Shown piece by piece: positions 1 to 5,738 of a DNA stretch of 5,738 bases. Made by a program: the position numbers and the translations under genes. The stretch is from an uncultured Bacteroidota bacterium (GTDB taxonomy: Bacteria; Bacteroidota; Bacteroidia; 2-12-FULL-35-15), in the NCBI GenBank assembly GCA_903889605.1, contig CAISYK010000459.1:1-5738 (forward strand). The letters run 5' to 3'. Under the pieces are notes generated by a model. The model worked only from the letters and a program-made list of their open reading frames with translations. It did no database searches and was not told the origin of the DNA. The stretch's first letter is position 1. Each line of letters starts with the position of its first letter.

Positions 1-2694
1 AACCAAAACTGTATTACCGCTGTTAACCAGTTTATCCAGCACTTCCAGCAAAATACGGATGTCTTCAAAATGCAGCCCTGTAGTTGGTTCATCTAAAATA
101 TAAAATGTATTTCCAGTATTACGTTTTGATAATTCGGTTGCCAATTTCACGCGCTGTGCTTCTCCCCCGGATAATGTAGTGCTTTGCTGGCCAAGCGTGA
201 TATAACCTAAGCCGACCTCATGCAGAGTTTTTATCTTTTGAATGATAGAAGGAATGCTTACAAAAAACTCTACCGCAGCATCAATTGTCATATTTAATAC
301 ATCACTGATTGATTTTCCTTTGAAGCGTATTTCTAATGTTTCTTTGTTGTAGCGCTTTCCATTGCATGTTTCGCAATTTACATATACATCAGGCAGGAAA
401 TTCATTTCTATCGTCCGTAATCCAGCCCCTTGGCATGTTTCGCAGCGTCCGCCTTTTACGTTAAATGAAAAACGCCCGGGTTTATATCCGCGTATTTTTG
501 ATTCCGGAATTTCAGCAAATAAATTTCTGATATCGGCAAATACAGCTGTGTATGTAGCAGGATTGCTTCGAGGTGTGCGGCCAATAGGTGATTGATCAAT
601 TTCAATCACCTTATCAATATGCTCTAATCCGGTAATGGATTTATAAGGCATCGGCTTTTTTTCGGACCGATAAAAATATTTATTTAAAATAGGGTATAGA
701 GTTTCATTAACTAAAGTTGATTTACCGCTGCCTGAAACTCCCGTTACACAAATTAATTTTCCTAAAGGAAATTCAACCGAAACATTTTTTAAATTATTGC
801 CGGATGCTCCTTTTAATATTAAAGATTTACCATTACCCTGCCTCCTTACAAGAGGTATTTTAATTTCTCTTACGCCATTAATGTATTCGGCAGTAAGAGT
901 ATTGAATTTCAAAATTTCTGTTGGTGTTCCCTGCGCAATTATTCGTCCGCCGTGCACTCCTGCATGCGGCCCTATATCAATAACATGGTCGGCAGCTAAA
1001 ATCATTTCTTTATCATGCTCCACCACAATTACTGAATTACCAATATCTCTAAGATTTTTCAAAGCATTGATCAAACGCTGATTATCGCGCTGATGGAGCC
1101 CTATACTAGGTTCATCTAAAATATACAAAACACCAACCAATTGCGAACCAATCTGTGTTGCCAGCCGGATGCGCTGTGCCTCACCGCCTGAAAGACTCCT
1201 GGAGCTGCGGTTAAGAGATAAATATTCCAAACCTACATCAAGCAAAAATAAAATGCGCGTACGTATCTCTTTTAATACTTCTTTTGCAATAATATTTTGC
1301 TTTGCACTCAGTCGCGATTCAATATCCATGAACCAATCATTCAGCTCTGTTATTCCCATTTCGGATAACTCTGAAATGTTTTTTGTATCTACCTTGAAAT
1401 GCAGCGACTCTTTCTTCAGCCTGGTACCATTACATTTCGGACATGCCACTTTATTCATAAACCCCTGAACCCATTTTTCGGTTGTTGGAGAACTTAGTTC
1501 ATCGTTTTGTTTCACAATAAAATTGGCGATCCCTTCAAATGCAATACTATAGCTGGCAGCAGAACTATCAGGGTATTGCTTCATTTTAAATATTTCGTCT
1601 GAGCCGAATAGTATAGTATTGATGGCTTCATCTGAAATATCCTCCAGCGGAGTATCCAAATTAAATCCATATTTATCTCCAATTGCTTCCAATTGCTTGA
1701 AGATCCATGTTGTTTTATATGCACCTATCGGAACAATACCGCCTTTTTTAATTGTCGATTTTTTATTGGGAATAATTTTATTAATGTCAACTTCCGAAAT
1801 CAATCCCAAGCCATTACATTTTGGACAAGCACCGTAAGGTGAATTAAATGAGAACAAATTCGGCTGCGGTTCATCATATGAAATACCAGATACCGGACAC
1901 ATCAAATGACGGCTGTAAAATTCGACCTTACCATATTCTTCTTCAAAACTGCCTTTAGTAAATGGCTGTATCATTATGATCCCTTTACCTTGTTTCATTG
2001 CTAACTGCAGTGATTCTGAAATTCGCTGGCGCGATTCTTCATTGACTTCCAACCTGTCAATTACAATTTCAATATCGTGAACTTTATAGCGGTCCAATTC
2101 AAATCGTTTAGTTAATTCACGCACTTCACCATCAATCCGGACACGGAGATAACCCCATTTTTTTATTTGTTCAAACAGCTCGCGGTAATGCCCTTTCCTG
2201 CCTTTAACAATGGGTGCAAGCATTAGAATTTTCTTTCCCGTAAATTTTTCAAATATGAGATTTAAAATCTGGTCATCAGAATAACGGACCATTTTATCAC
2301 CAGTAACATACGAATATGCTTCGGATGCGCGGGCGAAAAGCAAACGCAGGAAATCATAGATCTCAGTGATGGTACCTACTGTAGAGCGCGGATTTTTATT
2401 TACAGTTTTTTGTTCAATGGAAATTACAGGACTCAAACCTGTAATTTTATCTACATCAGGGCGTTCCATATTGCCCAAAAACTGTCTGGCATAAGCAGAA
2501 AAGCTTTCAATATAACGCCTCTGACCTTCAGCGTATATGGTATCAAAAGCAAGAGAAGACTTACCGCTTCCGCTTAATCCTGTAATTACTACAAGCTTAT
2601 TGCGCGGAATTATAACATCAATATTTTTAAGGTTATGTACACGCGCCCCTATAACTTCGAGGTAATCGCTTTGACTTAATATATCTGCGGGCAT
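1..2694 (-). CDS. uvrA: UvrABC excinuclease subunit A, 3' end cut by window edge
   Basis: UvrA is the dimeric ABC ATPase that finds bulky DNA lesions and loads UvrB in nucleotide excision repair; it acts in the cytoplasm. The frame is open from the ATG at 2694 to base 1 (898 codons, no internal stop). The first ATPase half has Walker A GLSGSGKSS at residues 39-47, signature LSGGEAQR at 501-508, Walker B with DEP at 527-529 and a switch His at 560. The second half has Walker A GVSGSGKST at 652-660, signature LSGGEAQR at 841-848 and DEP at 868-870. The C-terminal zinc module is intact (C751, C754, C774, C777; C-x2-C-x19-C-x2-C). The N-terminal module has C266, C290 and C293 but Ser269 where a second Cys is expected. 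A further CPKC pair lies at 418-421. By comparison with E. coli UvrA (940 residues), about 45 C-terminal residues are missing. The start fits the family N-terminus; no Shine-Dalgarno sequence is visible, as is usual in Bacteroidota. Confidence 0.98.
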   Translation of the reverse strand, partial: MPADILSQSDYLEVIGARVHNLKNIDVIIPRNKLVVITGLSGSGKSSLAFDTIYAEGQRRYIESFSAYARQFLGNMERPDVDKITGLSPVISIEQKTVNKNPRSTVGTITEIYDFLRLLFARASEAYSYVTGDKMVRYSDDQILNLIFEKFTGKKILMLAPIVKGRKGHYRELFEQIKKWGYLRVRIDGEVRELTKRFELDRYKVHDIEIVIDRLEVNEESRQRISESLQLAMKQGKGIIMIQPFTKGSFEEEYGKVEFYSRHLMCPVSGISYDEPQPNLFSFNSPYGACPKCNGLGLISEVDINKIIPNKKSTIKKGGIVPIGAYKTTWIFKQLEAIGDKYGFNLDTPLEDISDEAINTILFGSDEIFKMKQYPDSSAASYSIAFEGIANFIVKQNDELSSPTTEKWVQGFMNKVACPKCNGTRLKKESLHFKVDTKNISELSEMGITELNDWFMDIESRLSAKQNIIAKEVLKEIRTRILFLLDVGLEYLSLNRSSRSLSGGEAQRIRLATQIGSQLVGVLYILDEPSIGLHQRDNQRLINALKNLRDIGNSVIVVEHDKEMILAADHVIDIGPHAGVHGGRIIAQGTPTEILKFNTLTAEYINGVREIKIPLVRRQGNGKSLILKGASGNNLKNVSVEFPLGKLICVTGVSGSGKSTLVNETLYPILNKYFYRSEKKPMPYKSITGLEHIDKVIEIDQSPIGRTPRSNPATYTAVFADIRNLFAEIPESKIRGYKPGRFSFNVKGGRCETCQGAGLRTIEMNFLPDVYVNCETCNGKRYNKETLEIRFKGKSISDVLNMTIDAAVEFFVSIPSIIQKIKTLHEVGLGYITLGQQSTTLSGGEAQRVKLATELSKRNTGNTFYILDEPTTGLHFEDIRILLEVLDKLVNSGNTVLV

Positions 2695-2709
2695 TTAAAT
2701 ATAAAGGTT

Positions 2710-2778
2710 AAAAAAAGTTCAAATATTTCTGATTTCAAATTCTGCGTATTGAAGCAAATTTGAAATCTGAAACTTGAA
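2710..2778 (-). terminator. Putative intrinsic terminator after the barrel-like gene, upstream of uvrA
   Basis: An inverted repeat pairs 2726-2741 with 2757-2772 (15 of 16 positions match) around a 15-base loop. The inner 11 bases, GATTTCAAATT and AATTTGAAATC, are perfect. The stem can be extended across a small internal loop by TTCAA (2718-2722) pairing with TTGAA (2774-2778). Read on the minus strand, the extended stem is followed after one base by seven Ts (2716-2710). This is the geometry of a rho-independent terminator for the gene ending at 2790, although the stem is AT-rich and so weaker than a classical one. It lies 16 bases before the uvrA start codon, so it could also limit read-through into uvrA. 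The structure is seen directly; its function is inferred. Confidence 0.5.
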
Positions 2779-2786
2779 ATCTGAAA
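2760..2786. repeat. Tandem direct repeat of a 13-base unit, with an inverted copy at 2726-2738
   Basis: TTGAAATCTGAAA occurs at 2760-2772 and again at 2774-2786, offset by 14 bases. A reverse-complement copy with one mismatch lies at 2726-2738. The inverted copy can therefore pair with either direct copy, giving two mutually exclusive hairpins. The short units and their placement in a spacer suggest an intergenic repeat family or a locally duplicated terminator arm rather than coding sequence. No transposase or coding potential is associated with it. Confidence 0.75.
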
Positions 2787-2789
2787 ATA

Positions 2790-3443
2790 CTATCTAATAG
2801 TAGGGATCAATGAATTTTCAACGCCCCATTGTGTTTCCGGGGACAATAAAAATAATCCAGTAGAATTTATACCATTAGTATTGTAGTCATAATTTCCCGT
2901 TCTTGAATTTATATGATAATCACCGCTCCTCTGCGAAATAATTGCTTTAAAACCAATTGAACTATGTTCAGAAACTTTATAATCAAGACCAAATGAAGCT
3001 GCCTTAAAATTATTTTGTTTGGTGTTAAAGTTGTTCGCATCCATAATCACAGCGCCGGACATAACTAATCTCGGATTTAACTGATAGCTGCCACCTGCAG
3101 AAATCAAATTACCTGAAATGGGTTTGCTGCTGGTATTTAAAATTGACTCATTCGGATTTAAAGGCATAAATGTATTTCCGGAAGCGGTATAATGAATTAA
3201 ACCAACATCCAATTTAAATTTAGGTGTAATCTGATATCCAATTTTAGGTGCAAAATAGCTGGTGTAAATGGAGTTTTTGGAAGAATTCAAAAAGCTAAAT
3301 CCTGCGCCAGCATTGATGGATACGGAAATTTTATCTGCCGGCAAAACTTTTGGCTTTGCATAATAATAATCATCTGTATTAGTTTGAGCAGCTAAGACAG
3401 AGATATAATACAAAAATAAAATTGAAGTTATTAACTTTTTCAT
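2790..3443 (-). CDS. Small exported protein, probable outer-membrane beta-barrel, function unknown
   Basis: I do not recognise a named family. The 217-residue product starts with a signal peptide (MKK, hydrophobic core at about 4-18, probable signal peptidase I cleavage near LAAQ at 17-20). The mature part has stretches of alternating hydrophobic and polar residues typical of amphipathic strands, at roughly 39-52, 58-72, 74-86, 110-122, 124-134, 146-156 and 160-171, separated by Asn/Ser/Gly-rich turns. That suggests a small outer-membrane barrel or porin-like protein. The C-terminus ends in Arg and lacks the aromatic last residue often seen in barrels. The ATG at 3443 is preferred over one at 3488 because it puts the signal peptide at the N-terminus and the upstream ATG lies inside the predicted promoter. 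The gene lies 95 bases upstream of uvrA on the same strand, with a probable terminator between them. The coding call is firm; the barrel assignment is inferred. Confidence 0.82.
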   Translation of the reverse strand: MKKLITSILFLYYISVLAAQTNTDDYYYAKPKVLPADKISVSINAGAGFSFLNSSKNSIYTSYFAPKIGYQITPKFKLDVGLIHYTASGNTFMPLNPNESILNTSSKPISGNLISAGGSYQLNPRLVMSGAVIMDANNFNTKQNNFKAASFGLDYKVSEHSSIGFKAIISQRSGDYHINSRTGNYDYNTNGINSTGLFLLSPETQWGVENSLIPTIR

Positions 3444-3460
3444 CCTAATAAATTGTTTCT

Positions 3461-3489
3461 CAAAGTTAAACAAAAATAAATTAAACAAA
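3461..3489 (-). promoter_or_regulatory. Bacteroidota-type promoter of the barrel-like gene
   Basis: On the minus strand TTTG (3489-3486) is followed after 17 bases by TAACTTTG (3468-3461). This matches the Bacteroidota consensus for the primary sigma factor, with a -33 TTG/TTTG and a -7 TAnnTTTG at the usual spacing. Transcription would start near 3454, leaving a leader of only about 10 bases before the ATG at 3443. The match is seen in the sequence; promoter activity is inferred. Confidence 0.65.
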
Positions 3490-3553
3490 TACTTTTGTAA
3501 GGTTTTAAATTTTTTAGTAATTTAATGGAATAATGAATGTAAAAATAAATGAG

Positions 3554-3583
3554 TTACAATTAAATCTAACATAATTATTTTTG
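3554..3583 (+). promoter_or_regulatory. Probable promoter of the RRM gene
   Basis: TATTTTTG at 3576-3583 is a full match to the Bacteroidota -7 element TAnnTTTG. The -33 position is weaker: TTA at 3554-3556, 19 bases upstream, instead of TTG. Transcription would start near 3590, giving a leader of about 30 bases before the ATG at 3621. In AT-rich DNA a single -7 match can occur by chance, so this is less certain than the minus-strand promoter opposite it. Confidence 0.45.
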
Positions 3584-3620
3584 AGGTTCGTAAATTTTCC
3601 ATTTCAACAATACAGTGAAC

Positions 3621-3869
3621 ATGAAATTATTTATAAAAAATATCGATAAAGATATTAACGAAATGCAGTTAGAAGGCATTTTTGCAAAATTCGGCGAAGT
3701 ACTATCTACCAAAATAGTTTATGATACCATCACGTGGGAATCAAAAGGATTTGCATTTCTGGAAATGGCTAAAAAAGCAGATGGCGAGAAAGCAATTGAA
3801 GCATTAAACGGTAAAGAATTAAGAGGGAAGCCATTAATTGTTCAGGAAGCAGAGGAAAGGCGCAGATGA
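3621..3869 (+). CDS. Single-RRM RNA-binding protein
   Basis: The 82-residue product is one RNA recognition motif and little else. RNP-2 is LFIKNI at residues 3-8 and RNP-1 is KGFAFLEM at 42-49, with aromatic Phe at the usual RNA-stacking positions (F4, F44, F46). The order beta1-alpha1 (EMQLEGIFAKFG), beta2, beta3 (RNP-1), alpha2 (EKAIEALNG) and beta4 (KPLIVQEA) is complete. Small RRM proteins of this type are common in Bacteroidota and Cyanobacteria; they bind single-stranded RNA in the cytoplasm, and their targets are mostly unknown. The tail is very short and charged (EERRR) instead of the longer Gly/Arg-rich tail of many relatives. The ATG at 3621 is preferred over an in-frame GTG at 3615 because beta1 begins directly after it. 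A probable promoter lies at 3554-3583; the next gene begins 117 bases downstream. Confidence 0.95.
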   Translation: MKLFIKNIDKDINEMQLEGIFAKFGEVLSTKIVYDTITWESKGFAFLEMAKKADGEKAIEALNGKELRGKPLIVQEAEERRR

Positions 3870-3986
3870 TACCTTTACCATTTATCCATTCTTATAAGGA
3901 TAAGTCGATTGAAGTATTTGTTAATTGTTATTTAGCCTGCGGTTAAATTATCTATTGTTAAAAATTGTAAATTGCTGTTAAATACT
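3870..3986. other. Spacer between the RRM and hydrolase genes, with a weak hairpin
   Basis: This 117-base AT-rich spacer contains TTATCC (3882-3887) and its complement GGATAA (3898-3903) around a 10-base loop, with no T-run after it. It also holds three TTGTTA copies (3918, 3925, 3955) and near-copies TTGTAA (3965) and CTGTTA (3975). No convincing promoter or terminator could be assigned, so it is unclear whether the hydrolase is cotranscribed with the RRM gene. Confidence 0.4.
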
Positions 3987-5147
3987 ATGCGTTTAAAAAT
4001 ATATCACCTTATTAATGTTTTGCTATTTCTTTTCTTATTCTCCTGCGGAAATAATGAATCAGCCGCAAAAAAGCCTACAGCGCAAATTGTTAAAAAGGAC
4101 AGCATTGCTGCTAAAACAGTTAAAGATAATTATGACTCTAAAAAGGGGCTGGAATTAAATATACTTTTCAAAGATAAAGTTAAAACATCTGGTTTTAACG
4201 GCTGTGTTCTAGTTGCACAAAACGGAGTAGTGATTTATAAAAATGCATTTGGTTATTCTAATTTAAAAACAAAAACTCCCTTAACTATTAATTCAGCATT
4301 CCAATTAGCATCCACTTCAAAACCATTGACTGCAGCGGCAATTCTGCTGTTGAAAGACCGCGGCAAACTAAAATTGACTGACAACCTTCTGCAGTACTTT
4401 CCTGATTTCCCTTACCATAATATTACTATACAGCTTCTCCTTACACACCGTTCGGGATTAAGCAATTATTTATATTTTGGTGAACCCTTTTGTGATGCGA
4501 ACAACTGTTATAACGGAAAAACATTTGATAATAATGCAGTGGTTGCTATAATGATGGCCGCTAAACCGCCTGCTTATGCTACTCCCAACAAAAAATTTGG
4601 CTACTGCAATACAAATTATGCTTTACTTGCTTCAATCATAGAAAAAGTATCAGGGGAAAGTTATGCTGATTTTATGACTCAGAATATTTTTAAACCATTG
4701 GAAATGAATGATACATGGGTTCACCGCCCTAACAAAGACAGTATTTATAAAAATAAAACTATCGGACACAACGCTAACGGCGGGATTGACAAGGAAATTT
4801 TTGCGGATGATGTAATTGGTGATAAGGGTATTTATTCAACTGTTGACGACCTGTTTAAATGGAATCAAGCATTATATTCCGAAAAAATTCTAAAGAAAAA
4901 CACCATAGAAGAAGCATTTACAGGCTATAGTAATGAACACAAGGGAAAACGAAATTATGGTTATGGGTGGCGCTTGGTTGATGATGCCAAAGGCAATAAA
5001 ATTATTTATCACAACGGTTGGTGGCATGGATACAGCAGTCTGTTTTTTCGTAGATTAAGTGATCAAACAACAGTTATCGTACTTTCAAATAAATACAATA
5101 GTAATACATACCATATTGAAGATGTTCTGGCAATACTTGATAATTAA
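3987..5147 (+). CDS. Lipoprotein serine hydrolase, class C beta-lactamase family
   Basis: The 386-residue product has a lipoprotein signal peptide (hydrophobic 8-18, lipobox LFSC with lipidated Cys20), a linker rich in Lys, Ala and Asp to about residue 55, and one beta-lactamase/penicillin-binding-protein-like domain. Catalytic motifs are in order: STSK at 109-112 (nucleophile Ser109, Lys112), YCN at 206-208 and HNG at 342-344. LLLTHRSGL at about 150-158 is another family landmark. Members include class C beta-lactamases, D-Ala-D-Ala peptidases, esterases and peptide hydrolases, so the substrate cannot be read from sequence. Length and motif spacing fit an intact enzyme anchored in the envelope, facing the periplasm or the cell surface. 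Two cysteines (169, 174) lie in an insertion between motifs 1 and 2. The ATG at 3987 is preferred over an in-frame TTG at 3972 because it places the signal peptide correctly. No Shine-Dalgarno sequence or clear TAnnTTTG element is visible upstream. The gene converges with the TPR gene. Confidence 0.93.
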   Translation: MRLKIYHLINVLLFLFLFSCGNNESAAKKPTAQIVKKDSIAAKTVKDNYDSKKGLELNILFKDKVKTSGFNGCVLVAQNGVVIYKNAFGYSNLKTKTPLTINSAFQLASTSKPLTAAAILLLKDRGKLKLTDNLLQYFPDFPYHNITIQLLLTHRSGLSNYLYFGEPFCDANNCYNGKTFDNNAVVAIMMAAKPPAYATPNKKFGYCNTNYALLASIIEKVSGESYADFMTQNIFKPLEMNDTWVHRPNKDSIYKNKTIGHNANGGIDKEIFADDVIGDKGIYSTVDDLFKWNQALYSEKILKKNTIEEAFTGYSNEHKGKRNYGYGWRLVDDAKGNKIIYHNGWWHGYSSLFFRRLSDQTTVIVLSNKYNSNTYHIEDVLAILDN

Positions 5148-5197
5148 TTCAATCAAAAATTATTTATTAGTTATAGTAAAAAAAAATATTTCTACGC

Positions 5198-5738
5198 CTA
5201 TTTATTACAGTATCTCTTCATAACATTATAGGAATCAGCAATACCCAATTCACCGGCTTTACCAAGGTCTGCACATGCTTGAGTGAAATCCTGCAAAAAA
5301 AGCAATGTTAAAGCCCTATTATAGTATGCTTCGGCAAATTCAGCATCACAAGCTAAGGATTTGGAAAGATCATCAAGAGCGCCGGAATAATCGCTCATTT
5401 TTAATTTAACGCCGGCCCTGTTAAACCAGGCATACTTAAGATATGGATCCAGAGATAATGTTTTGGAATAATCATTGAGGACTAGCTTATAAGAGGGATC
5501 GTATAAAGTTTGCTGTGAAACTGCGTTCTTTCCGCTTCCATTAATAGTAATCTTTGTTTCTGCCTGATCATCAAAAGAATGCTGCAGGTCTAATGATTTC
5601 AGTCTGGTATTGGCTCTGCTGAAATATGCCATTGCATATGATGAATCTATCGATATAGCTTTGTCGTAATAGGGAATTGACTGATTATAATTTTTAATGT
5701 CGCTGTAAAGCATTGCTTTTTCTGTATAAGCCGAAGAT
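5198..5738 (-). CDS. TPR repeat protein, C-terminal part; 5' end outside window
   Basis: The frame stays open to the window edge, giving at least 179 residues. An internal ATG at 5713 is not the likely start because the first visible TPR begins five codons upstream of it. TPR units are at about 3-34, then a split unit (first helix about 35-49, second helix about 84-100), 101-134 and 135-168. Each shows the expected small and aromatic residues (AYF-R-A, AWFNRA, AYYNRA) and a Pro, Cys or Ser turn at the unit end. A spacer of about 34 residues (50-83), polar and Gly/Asn/Gln-rich, interrupts the second unit. The C-terminus (ACADLGKAGELG at 154-165, then a Lys/Arg/Cys-rich end) resembles the ends of long TPR proteins of Bacteroidota, which I recall but cannot verify here. 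TPRs form helical scaffolds for protein binding; the partner and cell location are unknown because the N-terminus is missing. The stop at 5198 lies 50 bases from the convergent hydrolase gene. Confidence 0.9.
   Translation of the reverse strand, partial: SSAYTEKAMLYSDIKNYNQSIPYYDKAISIDSSYAMAYFSRANTRLKSLDLQHSFDDQAETKITINGSGKNAVSQQTLYDPSYKLVLNDYSKTLSLDPYLKYAWFNRAGVKLKMSDYSGALDDLSKSLACDAEFAEAYYNRALTLLFLQDFTQACADLGKAGELGIADSYNVMKRYCNK

Noticed and set aside
362..1837. Four plus-strand open frames (362-595, 797-1081, 1169-1468, 1619-1837)
   Set aside because: All lie antisense to uvrA, whose frame is intact and carries every family motif; their translations have no recognisable domain.
3444..3488. 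Upstream ATG at 3488 as start of the barrel-like protein
   Set aside because: It would add 15 residues before a clear signal peptide and falls within the predicted promoter (3461-3489).
3615..3620. GTG start at 3615 for the RRM protein
   Set aside because: The ATG two codons later is the common start type and directly precedes beta strand 1.
3882..3903. Hairpin after the RRM gene as an intrinsic terminator
   Set aside because: The stem has only six AT-rich pairs with a 10-base loop, and no T-run follows it on the plus strand.
3972..3986. TTG start at 3972 for the serine hydrolase
   Set aside because: The ATG at 3987 gives a standard lipoprotein signal peptide without extra residues.
5148..5197. 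A bidirectional terminator between the convergent hydrolase and TPR genes
   Set aside because: A run of nine As (5178-5186) would read as Ts for the TPR gene, but no stem precedes it on either strand.
1..5738. CRISPR array, tRNA or rRNA gene, insertion sequence or defence system
   Set aside because: No regularly spaced repeats, tRNA-like or rRNA-like stretches, transposase motifs or defence-family domains are visible; beta-lactamase-fold and TPR proteins alone are not evidence for one.

Overview
The window looks like a piece of a Bacteroidota chromosome. It is AT-rich. None of the visible gene starts has a Shine-Dalgarno sequence. The divergent intergenic region holds two matches to the Bacteroidota -7 element TAnnTTTG. 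The gene set also fits the phylum: UvrA, a single-domain RRM protein, a lipoprotein serine hydrolase and a TPR protein. The genus cannot be named from this sequence.

Layout. Positions 1-2694 (minus) are a nearly complete uvrA, cut at its 3' end by the window edge. Positions 2695-2789 are a short spacer holding a three-copy 13-14 base repeat that folds into a long AT-rich hairpin followed by a T-run on the minus strand, probably a terminator for the gene upstream of uvrA. Positions 2790-3443 (minus) encode a small exported protein with a signal peptide and a beta-barrel-like pattern. Positions 3444-3620 are a divergent promoter region. Positions 3621-3869 (plus) encode an 82-residue RRM RNA-binding protein. 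Positions 3987-5147 (plus) encode a lipoprotein of the class C beta-lactamase/serine hydrolase family. Positions 5198-5738 (minus) are the C-terminal part of a TPR protein whose 5' end lies outside the window; it converges on the hydrolase gene.

The genes do not form an obvious pathway: DNA repair, an envelope protein, an RNA-binding protein, an envelope hydrolase and a protein-interaction scaffold. The minus-strand barrel gene and uvrA run in the same direction but are separated by the putative terminator, so they may be separate units. I read this as mostly ordinary housekeeping and envelope sequence and did not find a convincing undescribed system. The points most worth checking are the repeat/hairpin upstream of uvrA, the serine replacing a zinc-binding cysteine in UvrA, and the spacer inside the TPR array.
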